From: Ascidiaceihabitans sp.
Lineage (GTDB): Bacteria > Pseudomonadota > Alphaproteobacteria > Rhodobacterales > Rhodobacteraceae
DNA length: 46,239 nucleotides
Direction of reading: 5' to 3'
NCBI GenBank assembly: GCA_029251465.1
Contig: JAQXDI010000004.1
Coordinates: 1 to 46,239, forward strand
Position numbers and translations under genes: made by a program. Below, piece by piece: positions 1 through 9,615 of the stretch. The notes under the pieces were generated by a model. That model saw nothing but the letters and a program-made list of their open reading frames with translations, was not told the origin of the DNA and made no database searches. Each line of letters starts with the position of its first letter. Position 1 is the stretch's first letter.

Positions 1-112
1 TCAGGCAAAGCTGAGCGCTGTCGCAAGACAGCTTAATGAGCGACCACGAAAAACGCTGGGATACGAAACGCCAGCAGAACGTTTTAACGCATGTGTTGCG
101 TCGACCCGTTGA
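1..112 (+). pseudogene. IS30-family transposase, C-terminal tail (cut by window edge)
   Basis: The frame starting at base 2 reads without a stop to TGA at 110-112 and gives about 36 residues. They contain RPRKTLGYETPAERF, the C-terminal signature of IS30-family DDE transposases (usual form RPRKTLGxxTPxExF). The upstream part lies outside the window, so whether the element is intact is unknown. No inverted repeat could be fixed with certainty in the roughly 95 bp between this stop and the next gene. Confidence 0.8.
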
Positions 113-207
113 AACCACCCCACAAAGCGGTCATCAGCGTTGATCGAAAATAGCATCGGGCGCGGATGGGTGGAGCGCGCCCGATGATCATTTTAAGTGA
201 ACCGGAT

Positions 208-774
208 TTATGGAATGATCCGCGAATATTTGGTGCCCTCAAGCGTGGCTCCGATCCGCAGTCCGGCGCGGCCGAATACGGCGGCAAGAACCGGGGACAG
301 CACGGTTGTGGTGTCGGCGTTCAAGCTGTCGCCTTTGTCTGAAATCACGTATTCCAGATCGGCCCCAGCGGCCCAACCGGGTGAGCGGCGGAAATCTGTC
401 AACGCTTGGTCTGTCATAAAGAACAGCACGTGGGCGTATTGTTGTGCGCCGATTTGAAAGCCGCCGGAGGCTTTGGTCACCGAATAATAATCGACCGTTG
501 TGTTGCCAACCAACAGTGCGCCGCGCCCGTATGCACCGCCGATGCCCAGACCGGCTTCGGTCACAAGGGGCATAACCAGCATGCCGTTTGCCTTGTTGGC
601 AAGGTCGCGCGTGTTGGGATAGCTGCGGTACATTTCCGCCAATGTCGCACTGACGCGCGCATCAATCAGGCCGGGCCCACGCCCGCCAACACCATTGCCA
701 CAAGCGGCCAGCGCCACCGTAGATGAAATCACGCCCAAGCCAAACGCTCGACGTGAGAAAGTCGTATCTGTCAT
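208..774 (-). CDS. SYLF-domain (YSC84-like) lipoprotein with Tat-like signal
   Basis: A protein of about 188 residues with a SYLF/DUF500 fold, a family that binds lipids in eukaryotes and is mostly uncharacterised in bacteria. The N-terminus carries SRRAF followed by a hydrophobic stretch and the lipobox LAAC, so it is probably exported through Tat or Sec and lipidated. The body has the usual SYLF pattern: an early helix with NKANGMLVMP, then a glycine-rich GLGIGGAYGRGALL segment and a C-terminal GATLEGT region. I chose the ATG at 774 because an AGGCGG ribosome-binding site lies just upstream. A longer reading from GTG at 798 would put that site inside the gene. It stands alone on the minus strand. 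The role is inferred only from the family. Confidence 0.8.
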   Translation of the reverse strand: MTDTTFSRRAFGLGVISSTVALAACGNGVGGRGPGLIDARVSATLAEMYRSYPNTRDLANKANGMLVMPLVTEAGLGIGGAYGRGALLVGNTTVDYYSVTKASGGFQIGAQQYAHVLFFMTDQALTDFRRSPGWAAGADLEYVISDKGDSLNADTTTVLSPVLAAVFGRAGLRIGATLEGTKYSRIIP

Positions 775-892
775 AAAAAGCCGCCTATATATTGTCACTG
801 CTGTTGTCGGTTATCCGATCTTGTGGGCAATTATACGCCGATTGCGCGTGCTATGTCACGTGTATTGACGGGGTAAGGCGGTATTTCGCTGG

Positions 893-1897
893 CTAGGACA
901 TGCCGTTCAGAATTCGCGCAGCTGCGGGGGCGAAATAGGTGAGGATTCCGTCACATCCGGCGCGTTTACAGGCCATCAGGCTTTCCATCATGACTTTGTC
1001 GCCGTCGATCCATCCGTGCTGGGCGGCGGCTTGGATCATGCTGTATTCGCCCGACACCTGATAGGCATAGGTGGGCGCGCCAAAGGTGTCTTTGACGCGG
1101 CGGCAAATGTCGAGATACGGCAGGCCGGGTTTGACCATGACCATGTCCGCGCCTTCGGCCAGATCACGTTCGATCAGGCGCAAGGCTTCGTCCGAATTGC
1201 CGGGGTCCATCTGGTAGGTTTTCTTGTCGCCGGTCAGCGCCCCTGATGCGCCAACAGCGTCGCGAAAGGGGCCGTAAAACGCCGAGGCGTATTTAGCGGA
1301 ATAGCTGAGGATCATCACGTTCTGATGCCCTGCGGTTTCCAGCGCTGTGCGCATCGCGCCAATGCGCCCGTCCATCATGTCAGAGGGCCCGATGATGTCG
1401 GCACCGGCCTCGGCTTGGGCCAATGTCATCTTGACCAACGCCTCGACGGTGCGGTCATTGACGATCTCGCCGTTTTCAACAAAGCCGTCGTGGCCGTTGA
1501 TGTTGTAGGTGTCCAGTGCGACGTCGGTCATGATCGCGATTTCGGGCACTGCGGCTTTGATGGCACGGATCGCGCGGTTGGCGTGGTTGTCGGGATCCCA
1601 CGCACCGGCGCAGTCTTCGGTGCGTTCTTCTAACCCTGTGTAGGGGAAAATGCAGATCGCCGGAACGCCCAGATCCGCAGCTTCGCGCGCCGCCTCGACA
1701 ACCTTGTCGACGGATCGACGGAAAACGCCCGGCATGGACGCGATGGGTTCTTGGATACCGGTCCCAGAGCGCACAAACACTGGCCAAATGAAATCATCCA
1801 CGCTTAGCGTATTTTGCCGGGTCAACGCACGAATAGCAGGCGATTGACGGGTGCGGCGCAGGCGTGTGGCGGGGTATGAAGCTTGGGTTGGGCGCAT
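893..1897 (-). CDS. hemB: Delta-aminolevulinic acid dehydratase (porphobilinogen synthase)
   Basis: Condenses two 5-aminolevulinate molecules to porphobilinogen in tetrapyrrole synthesis; cytosolic. With the ATG at 1897 the protein is 334 residues, normal for HemB. The two active-site lysines are visible at about K202 (SYSAKYASAFYG) and K256 (MVMVKPGLP). The metal-site region reads DVALDTYNINGHDG, with aspartates where zinc-dependent enzymes have cysteines, so this is the Mg-type enzyme typical of alphaproteobacteria. An in-frame start exists 57 bp upstream at 1954, but the sequence from the 1897 ATG (MRPTQASYPATRLRR) matches the usual N-terminus and has a GGA-type ribosome-binding site. It is divergent from the membrane protein gene at 2025. 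Confidence 0.97.
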   Translation of the reverse strand: MRPTQASYPATRLRRTRQSPAIRALTRQNTLSVDDFIWPVFVRSGTGIQEPIASMPGVFRRSVDKVVEAAREAADLGVPAICIFPYTGLEERTEDCAGAWDPDNHANRAIRAIKAAVPEIAIMTDVALDTYNINGHDGFVENGEIVNDRTVEALVKMTLAQAEAGADIIGPSDMMDGRIGAMRTALETAGHQNVMILSYSAKYASAFYGPFRDAVGASGALTGDKKTYQMDPGNSDEALRLIERDLAEGADMVMVKPGLPYLDICRRVKDTFGAPTYAYQVSGEYSMIQAAAQHGWIDGDKVMMESLMACKRAGCDGILTYFAPAAARILNGMS

Positions 1898-2024
1898 GAT
1901 CTGTCCACTTTGGTTTACATCAAAATGGATGCCATGGATTTTTGCGCCTCGCAAGGGTAGGAATTAGCACAAAGTCCCGATAAGACGTAACTCTCATGCG
2001 GGCGAAAGCACAAAGGCGCGACAG

Positions 2025-2552
2025 TTGGATCTTTCCCAAACACTCTTTGAAATCATCGACATGCGGTCGTTTTCCAATCTTTGGTACTGGATCGGGCTGG
2101 CGGTGTTGTGGTCCTCGGCCAGCCACTGGGTGTTGGGGGTGCCAAACGACATGGTGCAGCGCGCGCGCAGGCACGGCGGTCAGGCGCAAATTGACCTTGA
2201 GGACATGGTAAGAATTAACTGCAACCGGTTGTTATACATCACAAATGTGTCGGGGTTGTGGTTGCTGGGCTTTGCCTGCTTCTTTATCACAGGCCTGGCG
2301 ATTTTGGGGTTCATCTACCGTGTCGAAATCGCTCAAGCGGTGTTTTTGCTGGCCTTCCCCATGAGCATCGTTGGCGTTTTGAACGTGTCGACTGCGCGCC
2401 TGATCGAACAGGAACAAGCCGTGGGCGATGCGCTGCGATCCTTGATGACGCGCCACCGCATTTACGTGCAAATTATTGGAATGATTGCGATATTTGTCAC
2501 AGCCCTTTGGGGTATGGCCTATAATCTGCGTGATTTGATCTTTTTGCAGTAA
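2025..2552 (+). CDS. Conserved integral membrane protein, unknown function
   Basis: A 175-residue protein with about four hydrophobic segments (roughly residues 20-40, 75-100, 105-125 and 150-170) separated by a basic and acidic loop around residues 50-70. The opening IDMRSFSNLWYWI and SSASHWVLGVP looks like a family conserved in Rhodobacteraceae, but I know of no assigned function. The reading starts at TTG 2025 with an AAGG-like site about 12 bp upstream. The ATG at 2061 (MRSFSNLW) is an alternative that would remove 12 conserved-looking residues. It is divergent from hemB and lies 55 bp upstream of mfd, so it could be co-transcribed with mfd. Confidence 0.75.
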   Translation: MDLSQTLFEIIDMRSFSNLWYWIGLAVLWSSASHWVLGVPNDMVQRARRHGGQAQIDLEDMVRINCNRLLYITNVSGLWLLGFACFFITGLAILGFIYRVEIAQAVFLLAFPMSIVGVLNVSTARLIEQEQAVGDALRSLMTRHRIYVQIIGMIAIFVTALWGMAYNLRDLIFLQ

Positions 2553-2607
2553 CGCCGCACCCAATTTTGTTGAAACGACGATGTCCCGCCCCAATTAAAG
2601 CGATCTG

Positions 2608-5600
2608 ATGAGCAGCCAAAAACATATCACCGTCTCAGGCGCGCCCGAGGGCTTTGACGCCCAACTGATCCTGTCCGAGCTGGACAAGGGTGGCGTGCCG
2701 GTCTGCCACGTGGCGCGCGACGACAAACGCATGGCTGCGATGGTCGAGGCGTTGCGGTTTTTCGCCCCCGATTTGCCGGTCATCGTGTTTCCGGGATGGG
2801 ATTGTTTGCCCTATGATCGTGTGTCGCCGAACGCTGACATTTGTGCGCAACGCATGGCGACGCTGGCCGCGTTGGTGCACGGCATGCCTGAGCGGTTTGT
2901 GCTGCTCACCACACTGAATGCCGCGTCCCAGCGGGTGCCGGCGCGCCACGTTCTGCGCGAGGCGGCGTTTGCGGCCCGTGTGGGCGACCGGATCGACGAA
3001 AAAGTGCTGCGCCATTTTCTGGTGCGCATGGGGTTTGTGCAAAGCCCGACGGTGATGGAACCTGGCGATTACGCGGTGCGCGGCGGCATCATCGACATCT
3101 ATCCGCCGGGCGATCTGGGGCCTGTACGGCTCGATCTGTTCGGCGATACGCTGGACGGTGCGCGCCGCTTTGATCCGGCAACCCAGCGCACCACCGAAAA
3201 ACTGGATTTGGTCGAACTGGCACCGGTGTCCGAGGTGATTTTGGACGAGGCCGCGATCACCCGTTTTCGCCAAAGCTACCGCCTGGAATTTGGCGCAGCC
3301 GGCACCGACGATCCGCTGTACGAGGCGATCAGTGCGGGGCGCAAACATCAAGGTGCAGAGCACTGGATGGCATTTTTCCACGAAGAGCTGGAGACGCTGT
3401 TTGACTACCTGCCAGCGGCCTCGATCACACTGGATGACCAGCTGACGGGCGCGCGTTTGGCCCGTTGGGACGGCATCGAGGATCAGTACGAAACCCGTCG
3501 TTTGGCGATGGAAAACCGGTCCAAACTGGACAGCGTTTACAAGCCTGCGAAACCGGAAGGGTTGTACCTGAATGATCTCGCCTGGGAAAGCGCGCTGGTG
3601 GATCGCCGTGTCGTGCAATTCAGCGCATTGCCACAGGCAACTGGCGTCGGGGTGACGGATGCGTCCGGTCGGATCGGGCGGAACTTTTCCCCAGAACGCC
3701 AACAAGAAAGCATAAGCCTTTTCGGTGCTTTAGCGGATCACGTTAAAGCGAAAATGAAGACCAAACCGGTTGTGATCGCCAGCTATTCCGAAGGCGCGCG
3801 CGAACGTCTAACAGGGCTGATCGAGGACGAAGGTTTTGTCGAGGCCGTGCCGGTTATGAACGGCACACGGGTTGCAAAACGTGGGCTGCATCTGGCGGTT
3901 TGGGCGCTGGAACACGGCTTTGAATCGCCCGACATGGTGGTGATTTCGGAACAGGACGTGTTGGGTGATCGCCTGATCCGCGGCCCCAAACGCAAGCGGC
4001 GCGCCGAAAATTTCCTGACCGAAACACAATCGCTGTCGCCCGGTGATTTGATCGTGCACGTGGACCACGGCATCGGGCGCTACATGGGCATGGAGGTGGT
4101 CAGTGCCGCCGGTGCTGCGCATGAATGTTTGCTGTTGGAATATGCCGAGCAATCCAAGCTGTACATGCCGGTCGAGAACATCGAATTGCTGTCGCGCTAT
4201 GGCCATGACGAGGGCTTGTTAGACCGTCTGGGCGGCGGTGCGTGGCAGTCGAAAAAGGCCAAGCTGAAAGAACGCATTCGCGAGATGGCGGACAAGCTGA
4301 TCCGCATCGCGGCGGAACGTGCGCTGAGGAAAGCACCGGTTTTGGAGCCGCCAGAGGGGGCGTGGGATGCGTTTTCCGCGCGCTTTCCTTATACCGAAAC
4401 TGACGACCAATTGCGCGCCATTGGCGAGGTCGTCGACGATCTGACATCTGGCAATCCGATGGACCGGTTGGTGTGCGGCGACGTGGGCTTTGGCAAAACC
4501 GAAGTTGCGATGCGCGCTGCGTTCGTGGCGGCGATGTCGGGTGTGCAGGTCGCCTTGATCGCGCCGACGACGTTGCTGGCGCGTCAGCACTACAAATCAT
4601 TCGCCGAACGGTTCCGTGGCTTTCCGATCGAAGTGCGCCAGTTGAGCCGCTTTGTTTCGGCAAAAGACGCCAACGACACCCGCGAAGGCATGGCGCGCGG
4701 CACAGTCGACATCGTGATCGGCACCCACGCGCTGCTGGCAAAAAGCATTCGTTTTCATAACCTTGGCCTGTTGGTCATCGACGAAGAACAGCACTTTGGG
4801 GTGACCCACAAGGAGCGTCTGAAACAAATGCGCTCAGACATTCACGTGTTGACACTGACGGCAACGCCGATCCCACGCACGCTGCAATTGTCGCTGACAG
4901 GTGTGCGGGATCTGTCGATCATTGGCACGCCGCCGGTCGATCGTTTGGCGATCAGAACTTACGTCAGCGAGTTCGATAAGGTCACTATCCGCGAGGCGCT
5001 TTTGCGCGAACATTATCGCGGCGGACAGTCGTTTTACGTGGTGCCACGCATCACCGATCTGCGCGATATCGAGAATTTCCTGACCGAACATGTGCCCGAA
5101 GTGAAATACATGGTGGCGCACGGGCAAATGGCCGCGGGCGAACTGGATGACCGTATGAACGCGTTTTATGACGGCAAATATGACGTGCTGTTGGCGACGA
5201 CAATTGTGGAATCTGGCCTAGATATTCCGACGGCGAACACGATGATTGTGCACCGGGCTGACATGTTCGGTTTGGCGCAGCTGTACCAAATTCGCGGGCG
5301 CGTGGGGCGCTCGAAAACGCGAGCGTATGCCTATTTGACGACCAAGCCGCGGGCAAAATTGACGGCCATGGCGGAAAAGCGTTTGCGCGTTTTGGGATCG
5401 CTCGACACGCTGGGGGCAGGGTTCACGTTGGCGAGCCAGGATCTGGACATTCGTGGCGCGGGCAACCTGCTGGGCGAAGAACAATCGGGGCAAATGCGCG
5501 ACGTCGGGTTCGAGTTGTACCAGTCCATGCTGGAGGAGGCGATTGCCAAGATCAAATCCGGCCAGATGGAAGGTTTGTCTGAGGCGGATGACCAGTGGGC

Positions 5601-6078
5601 CCCGCAGATTAACCTGGGTGTGCCGGTGTTAATTCCTGAAAAATACGTGCCTGATTTGGATGTGCGTTTGGGGCTGTACCGTCGTCTGTCGAGCCTGTCG
5701 AGCAAGGTCGATTTAGAAGGCTTTGCCGTTGAATTGATTGACCGTTTCGGGCCTTTGCCGCGCGAAGTGAACACGCTGATGTTGGTCGTGCGCATCAAAG
5801 GCATGTGCAAAAAAGCGGGCATTTCAAAGTTGGATGGCGGGCCAAAAGGGGCGACGATCCAGTTCCACAACAACAAGTTTGCATCGCCCCAAGGGCTGGT
5901 TGAATTCATCGACGATCAACGTGGTTTGGCCAAGGTCAAAGACAACAAAATCGTCGTGCGTCGCGACTGGCTGAAAGACAACGACAAGATCAAAGGTGCC
6001 TTTGCCATCGCGCGTGATCTGGCGGAAAAGGTCATTGCTGAACGCAAGCGCAAGAAAGCCGGATCAAAGGCGGGTTAA
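2608..6078 (+). CDS. mfd: Transcription-repair coupling factor Mfd
   Basis: ATP-dependent translocase that removes RNA polymerase stalled at DNA lesions and recruits UvrA for nucleotide excision repair. The 1156-residue length is normal. The N-terminal third is the UvrB-like module. The RNA-polymerase-interacting segment follows around residues 470-550 (GDLIVHVDHGIGRYMGME). The RecG-like motor has Walker A GDVGFGKTE at about 624-632, Walker B DEEQ at about 724, the TATPIPRTL motif, and the TTIVESGLDIPTANT and QIRGRVGRS motifs of the second motor domain. The C-terminal regulatory domain is present. The stop TAA (6076-6078) interlocks with the stop of the convergent exporter gene through the palindrome TTAA. 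Confidence 0.98.
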   Translation: MSSQKHITVSGAPEGFDAQLILSELDKGGVPVCHVARDDKRMAAMVEALRFFAPDLPVIVFPGWDCLPYDRVSPNADICAQRMATLAALVHGMPERFVLLTTLNAASQRVPARHVLREAAFAARVGDRIDEKVLRHFLVRMGFVQSPTVMEPGDYAVRGGIIDIYPPGDLGPVRLDLFGDTLDGARRFDPATQRTTEKLDLVELAPVSEVILDEAAITRFRQSYRLEFGAAGTDDPLYEAISAGRKHQGAEHWMAFFHEELETLFDYLPAASITLDDQLTGARLARWDGIEDQYETRRLAMENRSKLDSVYKPAKPEGLYLNDLAWESALVDRRVVQFSALPQATGVGVTDASGRIGRNFSPERQQESISLFGALADHVKAKMKTKPVVIASYSEGARERLTGLIEDEGFVEAVPVMNGTRVAKRGLHLAVWALEHGFESPDMVVISEQDVLGDRLIRGPKRKRRAENFLTETQSLSPGDLIVHVDHGIGRYMGMEVVSAAGAAHECLLLEYAEQSKLYMPVENIELLSRYGHDEGLLDRLGGGAWQSKKAKLKERIREMADKLIRIAAERALRKAPVLEPPEGAWDAFSARFPYTETDDQLRAIGEVVDDLTSGNPMDRLVCGDVGFGKTEVAMRAAFVAAMSGVQVALIAPTTLLARQHYKSFAERFRGFPIEVRQLSRFVSAKDANDTREGMARGTVDIVIGTHALLAKSIRFHNLGLLVIDEEQHFGVTHKERLKQMRSDIHVLTLTATPIPRTLQLSLTGVRDLSIIGTPPVDRLAIRTYVSEFDKVTIREALLREHYRGGQSFYVVPRITDLRDIENFLTEHVPEVKYMVAHGQMAAGELDDRMNAFYDGKYDVLLATTIVESGLDIPTANTMIVHRADMFGLAQLYQIRGRVGRSKTRAYAYLTTKPRAKLTAMAEKRLRVLGSLDTLGAGFTLASQDLDIRGAGNLLGEEQSGQMRDVGFELYQSMLEEAIAKIKSGQMEGLSEADDQWAPQINLGVPVLIPEKYVPDLDVRLGLYRRLSSLSSKVDLEGFAVELIDRFGPLPREVNTLMLVVRIKGMCKKAGISKLDGGPKGATIQFHNNKFASPQGLVEFIDDQRGLAKVKDNKIVVRRDWLKDNDKIKGAFAIARDLAEKVIAERKRKKAGSKAG

Positions 6079-7295
6079 GCGGCTTTTTCGATCCGGTTCA
6101 TGCGTTGCATCAGCACCAGACACACCGTGCCCAAGACGCAGACAATCGCGATCAGGGGCATCGGCGTGCCGTCAAAAAAAAAGCTCATTGGTGAGGCGGC
6201 GGCGGCCCCGATAATAGTCGAAATCGAGCCGATCTCAGAGGCGGCCATGCCGGCAATATGGCCCATCGGCTCCATCGCGATGGCGTTCAGATTGCCGACG
6301 GTCAAACCCGCCTGACAGAACAATCCGAACTGCCAGATCAGGAACAACGGAAAGTCGAATTTGCTGCCGCTGTACATCAGGGACAACACGATGATGCCCA
6401 ATGCCAGTTGCAAACCGAACGTCCAGGTGACCACCGCGCGCATGCCGAACCGTGTCACGATGATCGAGTTCAGAAAGCTCGCGCTGCCCGACATCAAGGC
6501 GATCAATCCGAACCAATAGGGAAAGCTGTCGCTGCGACCGTACGAGATGTCAAAGACCGGTTGGATCATGGTTAGCAGGGTGAACAACATGCACAGCACC
6601 ATCGTCTGTACGATGATCGAAAACATCACTGTTGGGTGGGTCAACATCTCGCGCACCGCACTTAGCATCAGCGCCAAACGCAATGGGCGGCGGTCTTGGA
6701 CCGCCAAGGGCTCATTTAGGCGGACACCCAACCAAACTGTTGAAATTACGGCAAAAAAGATGAACGCACCAAAGATTGCGCGCCAACCTGCCGCATGAAT
6801 AATCAAGTCACCCATGGCCGGTGCAATCGCAGGCACCAGAATGAAAATCATCATCGACAGCGACACGATACGGGCCATTTCACGCCCTGAATAGATGTCG
6901 CGAATGACGGCCAGTGACACAATCCGCGGGCCGGATGCGCCGATGCCTTGGACCACACGCGCCGCCAACATCCACTCTAGCGACGATGTCATCCACGCAG
7001 CAATCGCGCCGGCGACGTAGATGACGCAGCCGATGTAGATCAGCTTTTTGCGCCCGAAAGCGTCCGACAAAGGACCGGTAAAAAACGTTCCGAACCCAAG
7101 CCCGATGACAAACGCCGTCAGAACCCATGCGGCGTGCGCAGGTGCGTCTGGCGAAATCTCGGCGGCGATGGAGGGCATGCCGGGCAACATGGCGTCGATT
7201 GAAAATGCGGTGGTCGCAAACATCATTGTCATCAAGACAATGAATTCGGACCGGCTAATGGTTTGTGGGACTGTAGTGTTCAAAATGGCTCGCAA
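6075..7295 (-). CDS. MFS transporter, Bcr/CflA drug-resistance family
   Basis: A predicted inner-membrane proton antiporter of 406 residues, normal for 12-helix Bcr/CflA proteins that export drugs such as bicyclomycin or sulfonamides. Family marks are the opening SRSEFIVLMTMMFATTAFSI, the motif MLPGMPSIA after the first helix, and the MFS loop motif GPLSDAFGRKKLIY around residues 75-90. The reading starts at TTG 7295. No ATG precedes the conserved SEF segment and no clear ribosome-binding site is visible, so the exact start is uncertain. The substrate cannot be told from sequence. It converges on mfd with a shared TTAA stop overlap. Confidence 0.9.
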   Translation of the reverse strand: MRAILNTTVPQTISRSEFIVLMTMMFATTAFSIDAMLPGMPSIAAEISPDAPAHAAWVLTAFVIGLGFGTFFTGPLSDAFGRKKLIYIGCVIYVAGAIAAWMTSSLEWMLAARVVQGIGASGPRIVSLAVIRDIYSGREMARIVSLSMMIFILVPAIAPAMGDLIIHAAGWRAIFGAFIFFAVISTVWLGVRLNEPLAVQDRRPLRLALMLSAVREMLTHPTVMFSIIVQTMVLCMLFTLLTMIQPVFDISYGRSDSFPYWFGLIALMSGSASFLNSIIVTRFGMRAVVTWTFGLQLALGIIVLSLMYSGSKFDFPLFLIWQFGLFCQAGLTVGNLNAIAMEPMGHIAGMAASEIGSISTIIGAAAASPMSFFFDGTPMPLIAIVCVLGTVCLVLMQRMNRIEKAA

Positions 7296-7418
7296 AAATT
7301 GCGACGCTAAAGCGCGTCACGGATTTTATGGCGCATTTACCTGCGGTTGAAAACAGCAATTCGACAGTGACGTGAGGGCGAATGAAAATTGGCGACTAAT
7401 TGCCTGCAGCTCTGGCGG

Positions 7419-8072
7419 TTATTTGCCTGAGACTTCGGCAATCACTTTGTCCCACAGTTCTGGCGGTTGTGCGCCTGGTACTGCGTGTTGCCCGCCCACG
7501 ATAAAGGTTGGAACCGATGCTATTCCCATTGCGCGGCTGTGTGCGTCGCGGTCCTTGATCGATTGGGTGTCTTCGTCCGTGGCCAGCAGGCGCAGAACCA
7601 TCGAGGCATCCATTTCGATGCCGTCGGCGATATCGGCCAGCACGTCCTTGTCGCCAATGTCGCGCGCCTCGGTGAAATACGCTTTGAACAAGGCGGCGAC
7701 GGCGGCAGTTTGACGCCCCTCGATGCCTGCCCAGTGGATCAGACGGTGGGCATTCAGCGTGTTTGGCGTGCGCTGCATGCCTTCAAAGTCGATCTTTAGG
7801 CCAGCCTTTTCCGCGTGCTCGACAACGGGGGCATAGGCGCGCACGGCCCCTTCTTTGCCACCGAATTTGCCCTCTAGGTAGGCGCGCCGCCCCATGCCAT
7901 CACGCGGCATATCGGGGTTCAGTTGAAAGGGATGCCATTCGATGTTGAACGGGTGATCGGGGTTGGCGGCCAGTGCCACGTCCAGATGCGCCTTGCCGAT
8001 AAAGCACCACGGGCAGATCGGGTCAGACATGATATCCAGTTTGACGGGGCGTTCGATAATCGTATCAGGCAT
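7419..8072 (-). CDS. DsbA-family (FrnE-like) thiol oxidoreductase
   Basis: A 217-residue thioredoxin-fold protein with the redox motif CPWC at residues 20-23 (SDPICPWCFIGK), followed by the helical insertion expected of the DsbA/FrnE/HCCA-isomerase family and the cis-proline region ASVPTFIVGGQHAVPGAQ near the C-terminus. There is no signal peptide, so it is cytosolic like FrnE. CPWC at this place argues for a thiol oxidoreductase rather than a 2-hydroxychromene-2-carboxylate isomerase. I chose the ATG at 8072, which follows the ligase stop by 5 bp. A TTG at 8090 would add six residues and overlap the ligase. It is probably co-transcribed and translationally coupled with the upstream acyl-CoA ligase. 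Confidence 0.88.
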   Translation of the reverse strand: MPDTIIERPVKLDIMSDPICPWCFIGKAHLDVALAANPDHPFNIEWHPFQLNPDMPRDGMGRRAYLEGKFGGKEGAVRAYAPVVEHAEKAGLKIDFEGMQRTPNTLNAHRLIHWAGIEGRQTAAVAALFKAYFTEARDIGDKDVLADIADGIEMDASMVLRLLATDEDTQSIKDRDAHSRAMGIASVPTFIVGGQHAVPGAQPPELWDKVIAEVSGK

Positions 8073-8077
8073 GGGCG

Positions 8078-9586
8078 TCAGGCTTTCCAAGTGGCGCGCA
8101 ACTGGCGGCGCAAGATTTTTCCGTTTCCGCCCAGTGGCAGCGCGTCGATGTGGACGTACAGGCGCGGCTGTTTGTAGGCGGCGATTTTGTCCCTGACATA
8201 AGCGCGCAAGGCGGCTTCGTCCAGAGGGGCGGGGCTGGTGTAAAAGGCGGCGATCACAAAGGTGTCGGCTTTGACTTCGACTTGGGTGGCGGCGACGGAC
8301 GTAAGGCCTGCGAATCCGGTCAGGGCCTGTTCGACCTCGATGGGCGACACACGGTAGCCGCCTGCGTTCATCATGTCGTCGTTGCGGCCCAGATAGCTGA
8401 TTTCGCCGCTGTCGCGCATCACGCCTTGATCCCCCGTCAAGAACCAGTCGTCTTGCATTTTGGATGCGGTTTCATCCGGTGCGTTCAGGTAGCCGAGCAT
8501 CAATCCGGGGTCGGAGTTGTGAATGGCGATTGTGCCCTCATCGCCGATGGGGACCGGCCCGTTTGCCCCAAGGATCGCGACGTGGCGTCCCGTTTGGGCA
8601 AAGCCAAGCGCGCCTGCAGAGGCGGGTGTTTTGGGGCTGGAGGACAGAAACGTAGAACATTCGGACATGCCGTATGCCTCAAATATCTGCGTGCCGGTTG
8701 CGTTGGTCCATGCAGCCGTTGTGGCGATTGGCAGCTTTTCACCCGCGCTGAGCCCGTGGCGCAAATCGGGTAGGTTCAGCGTGTTTTCAGACTTTAAGAG
8801 TTGGCGGTAAATCCCCGGTGCAGCTGCAAAAATCGTGACATTGTGAGTGGCCAAAAGGCTGGGCAAATCAGCCGAGGGCGTGTTTGGCGCAGGGATCAGG
8901 GCGGTGGCCCCAACGGTCCAGGGATCCATCAGACCGGTGCCCAGCGTGTAGGTCCAGTTGAACGCGCCTGCGTGCAGCACACGGTCATTGCTGTGCAGAT
9001 CGTACCAGCCCTGAAACATCATCTGACGGGCCCAAATCGCGCGGTGCGCGTGGGCGACCGCGCGTGGTTTGCCCGAGGTGCCAGAGGTGTAGATGACGTA
9101 GCCCAAACGATCGGGATCCCCCATGTGATAGCTGGCGGCGGGCAGCGCGCGCATCGCCTGTAGGGCGTCCAGCACGATGATGTTGCCAGCCTTTGGGCAA
9201 GGCACATCGGGATCGTGCAAGATCAGCTTTGGCGACAGATCGGTGATGATCTGCGCAACTTCGGGGTCCGTCAGCGCGGCAGATGTCGGCACCACAACCA
9301 TGCCAGCGGCCAACGCCCCGAGGTAGGCCAGCGGGAAATCAACGGTATTGCCCAGACGCATCAAAACGGTATCGCCAGCGTGGGCGCCTGCGTTCAGCAA
9401 TCCGGTGGCGGTGCCCAAAACGGCGGCCTCAAGATCGGCGTAGGTCCAGTGGTCCGGCGCATCATCATGCAACACGCTGAGCGCGATTTTGTCGGGTTGC
9501 GTGCGCGCCTTGCCCAGAACGTATTGCGCCATGTTGAACGACGCAGGCGGCGGGGAAATGGGGGGGCTTTGGACGACAGACAACAT
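8078..9586 (-). CDS. AMP-dependent acyl-CoA synthetase/ligase
   Basis: An ANL-superfamily enzyme of 502 residues that activates a carboxylic acid to its acyl-CoA through an acyl-adenylate. Motifs in order: phosphate-binding YTSGTSGKPR (residues 166-175), adenine-binding EAYGMSE around 290-300, hinge region LTGDQG followed by YLGRNDDMMNAGGYRVSP, and the catalytic C-terminal lysine at K490 (GGNGKILRR). The shortish length and the NDDMMNAGGYRVSP segment resemble benzoate-CoA-ligase-like and short-chain acid ligases, but the substrate cannot be named. It is first of a two-gene unit with the DsbA-like gene and is divergent from an XRE-cupin regulator 64 bp away, which may control it. Confidence 0.92.
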   Translation of the reverse strand: MLSVVQSPPISPPPASFNMAQYVLGKARTQPDKIALSVLHDDAPDHWTYADLEAAVLGTATGLLNAGAHAGDTVLMRLGNTVDFPLAYLGALAAGMVVVPTSAALTDPEVAQIITDLSPKLILHDPDVPCPKAGNIIVLDALQAMRALPAASYHMGDPDRLGYVIYTSGTSGKPRAVAHAHRAIWARQMMFQGWYDLHSNDRVLHAGAFNWTYTLGTGLMDPWTVGATALIPAPNTPSADLPSLLATHNVTIFAAAPGIYRQLLKSENTLNLPDLRHGLSAGEKLPIATTAAWTNATGTQIFEAYGMSECSTFLSSSPKTPASAGALGFAQTGRHVAILGANGPVPIGDEGTIAIHNSDPGLMLGYLNAPDETASKMQDDWFLTGDQGVMRDSGEISYLGRNDDMMNAGGYRVSPIEVEQALTGFAGLTSVAATQVEVKADTFVIAAFYTSPAPLDEAALRAYVRDKIAAYKQPRLYVHIDALPLGGNGKILRRQLRATWKA

Positions 9587-9615
9587 TCGTGCTTGCTAGC
9601 GCGACACCCGCGACG

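Noticed and set aside
2635..3705. A 356-residue open frame antisense to mfd
   Set aside because: It is arginine/histidine-rich with low-complexity composition typical of the reverse strand of a GC-rich gene, and it lies wholly inside an unmistakable mfd.
7419..8090. 2-Hydroxychromene-2-carboxylate isomerase (naphthalene degradation)
   Set aside because: The CPWC redox motif and the lack of neighbouring aromatic-degradation genes favour a FrnE-like thiol oxidoreductase.
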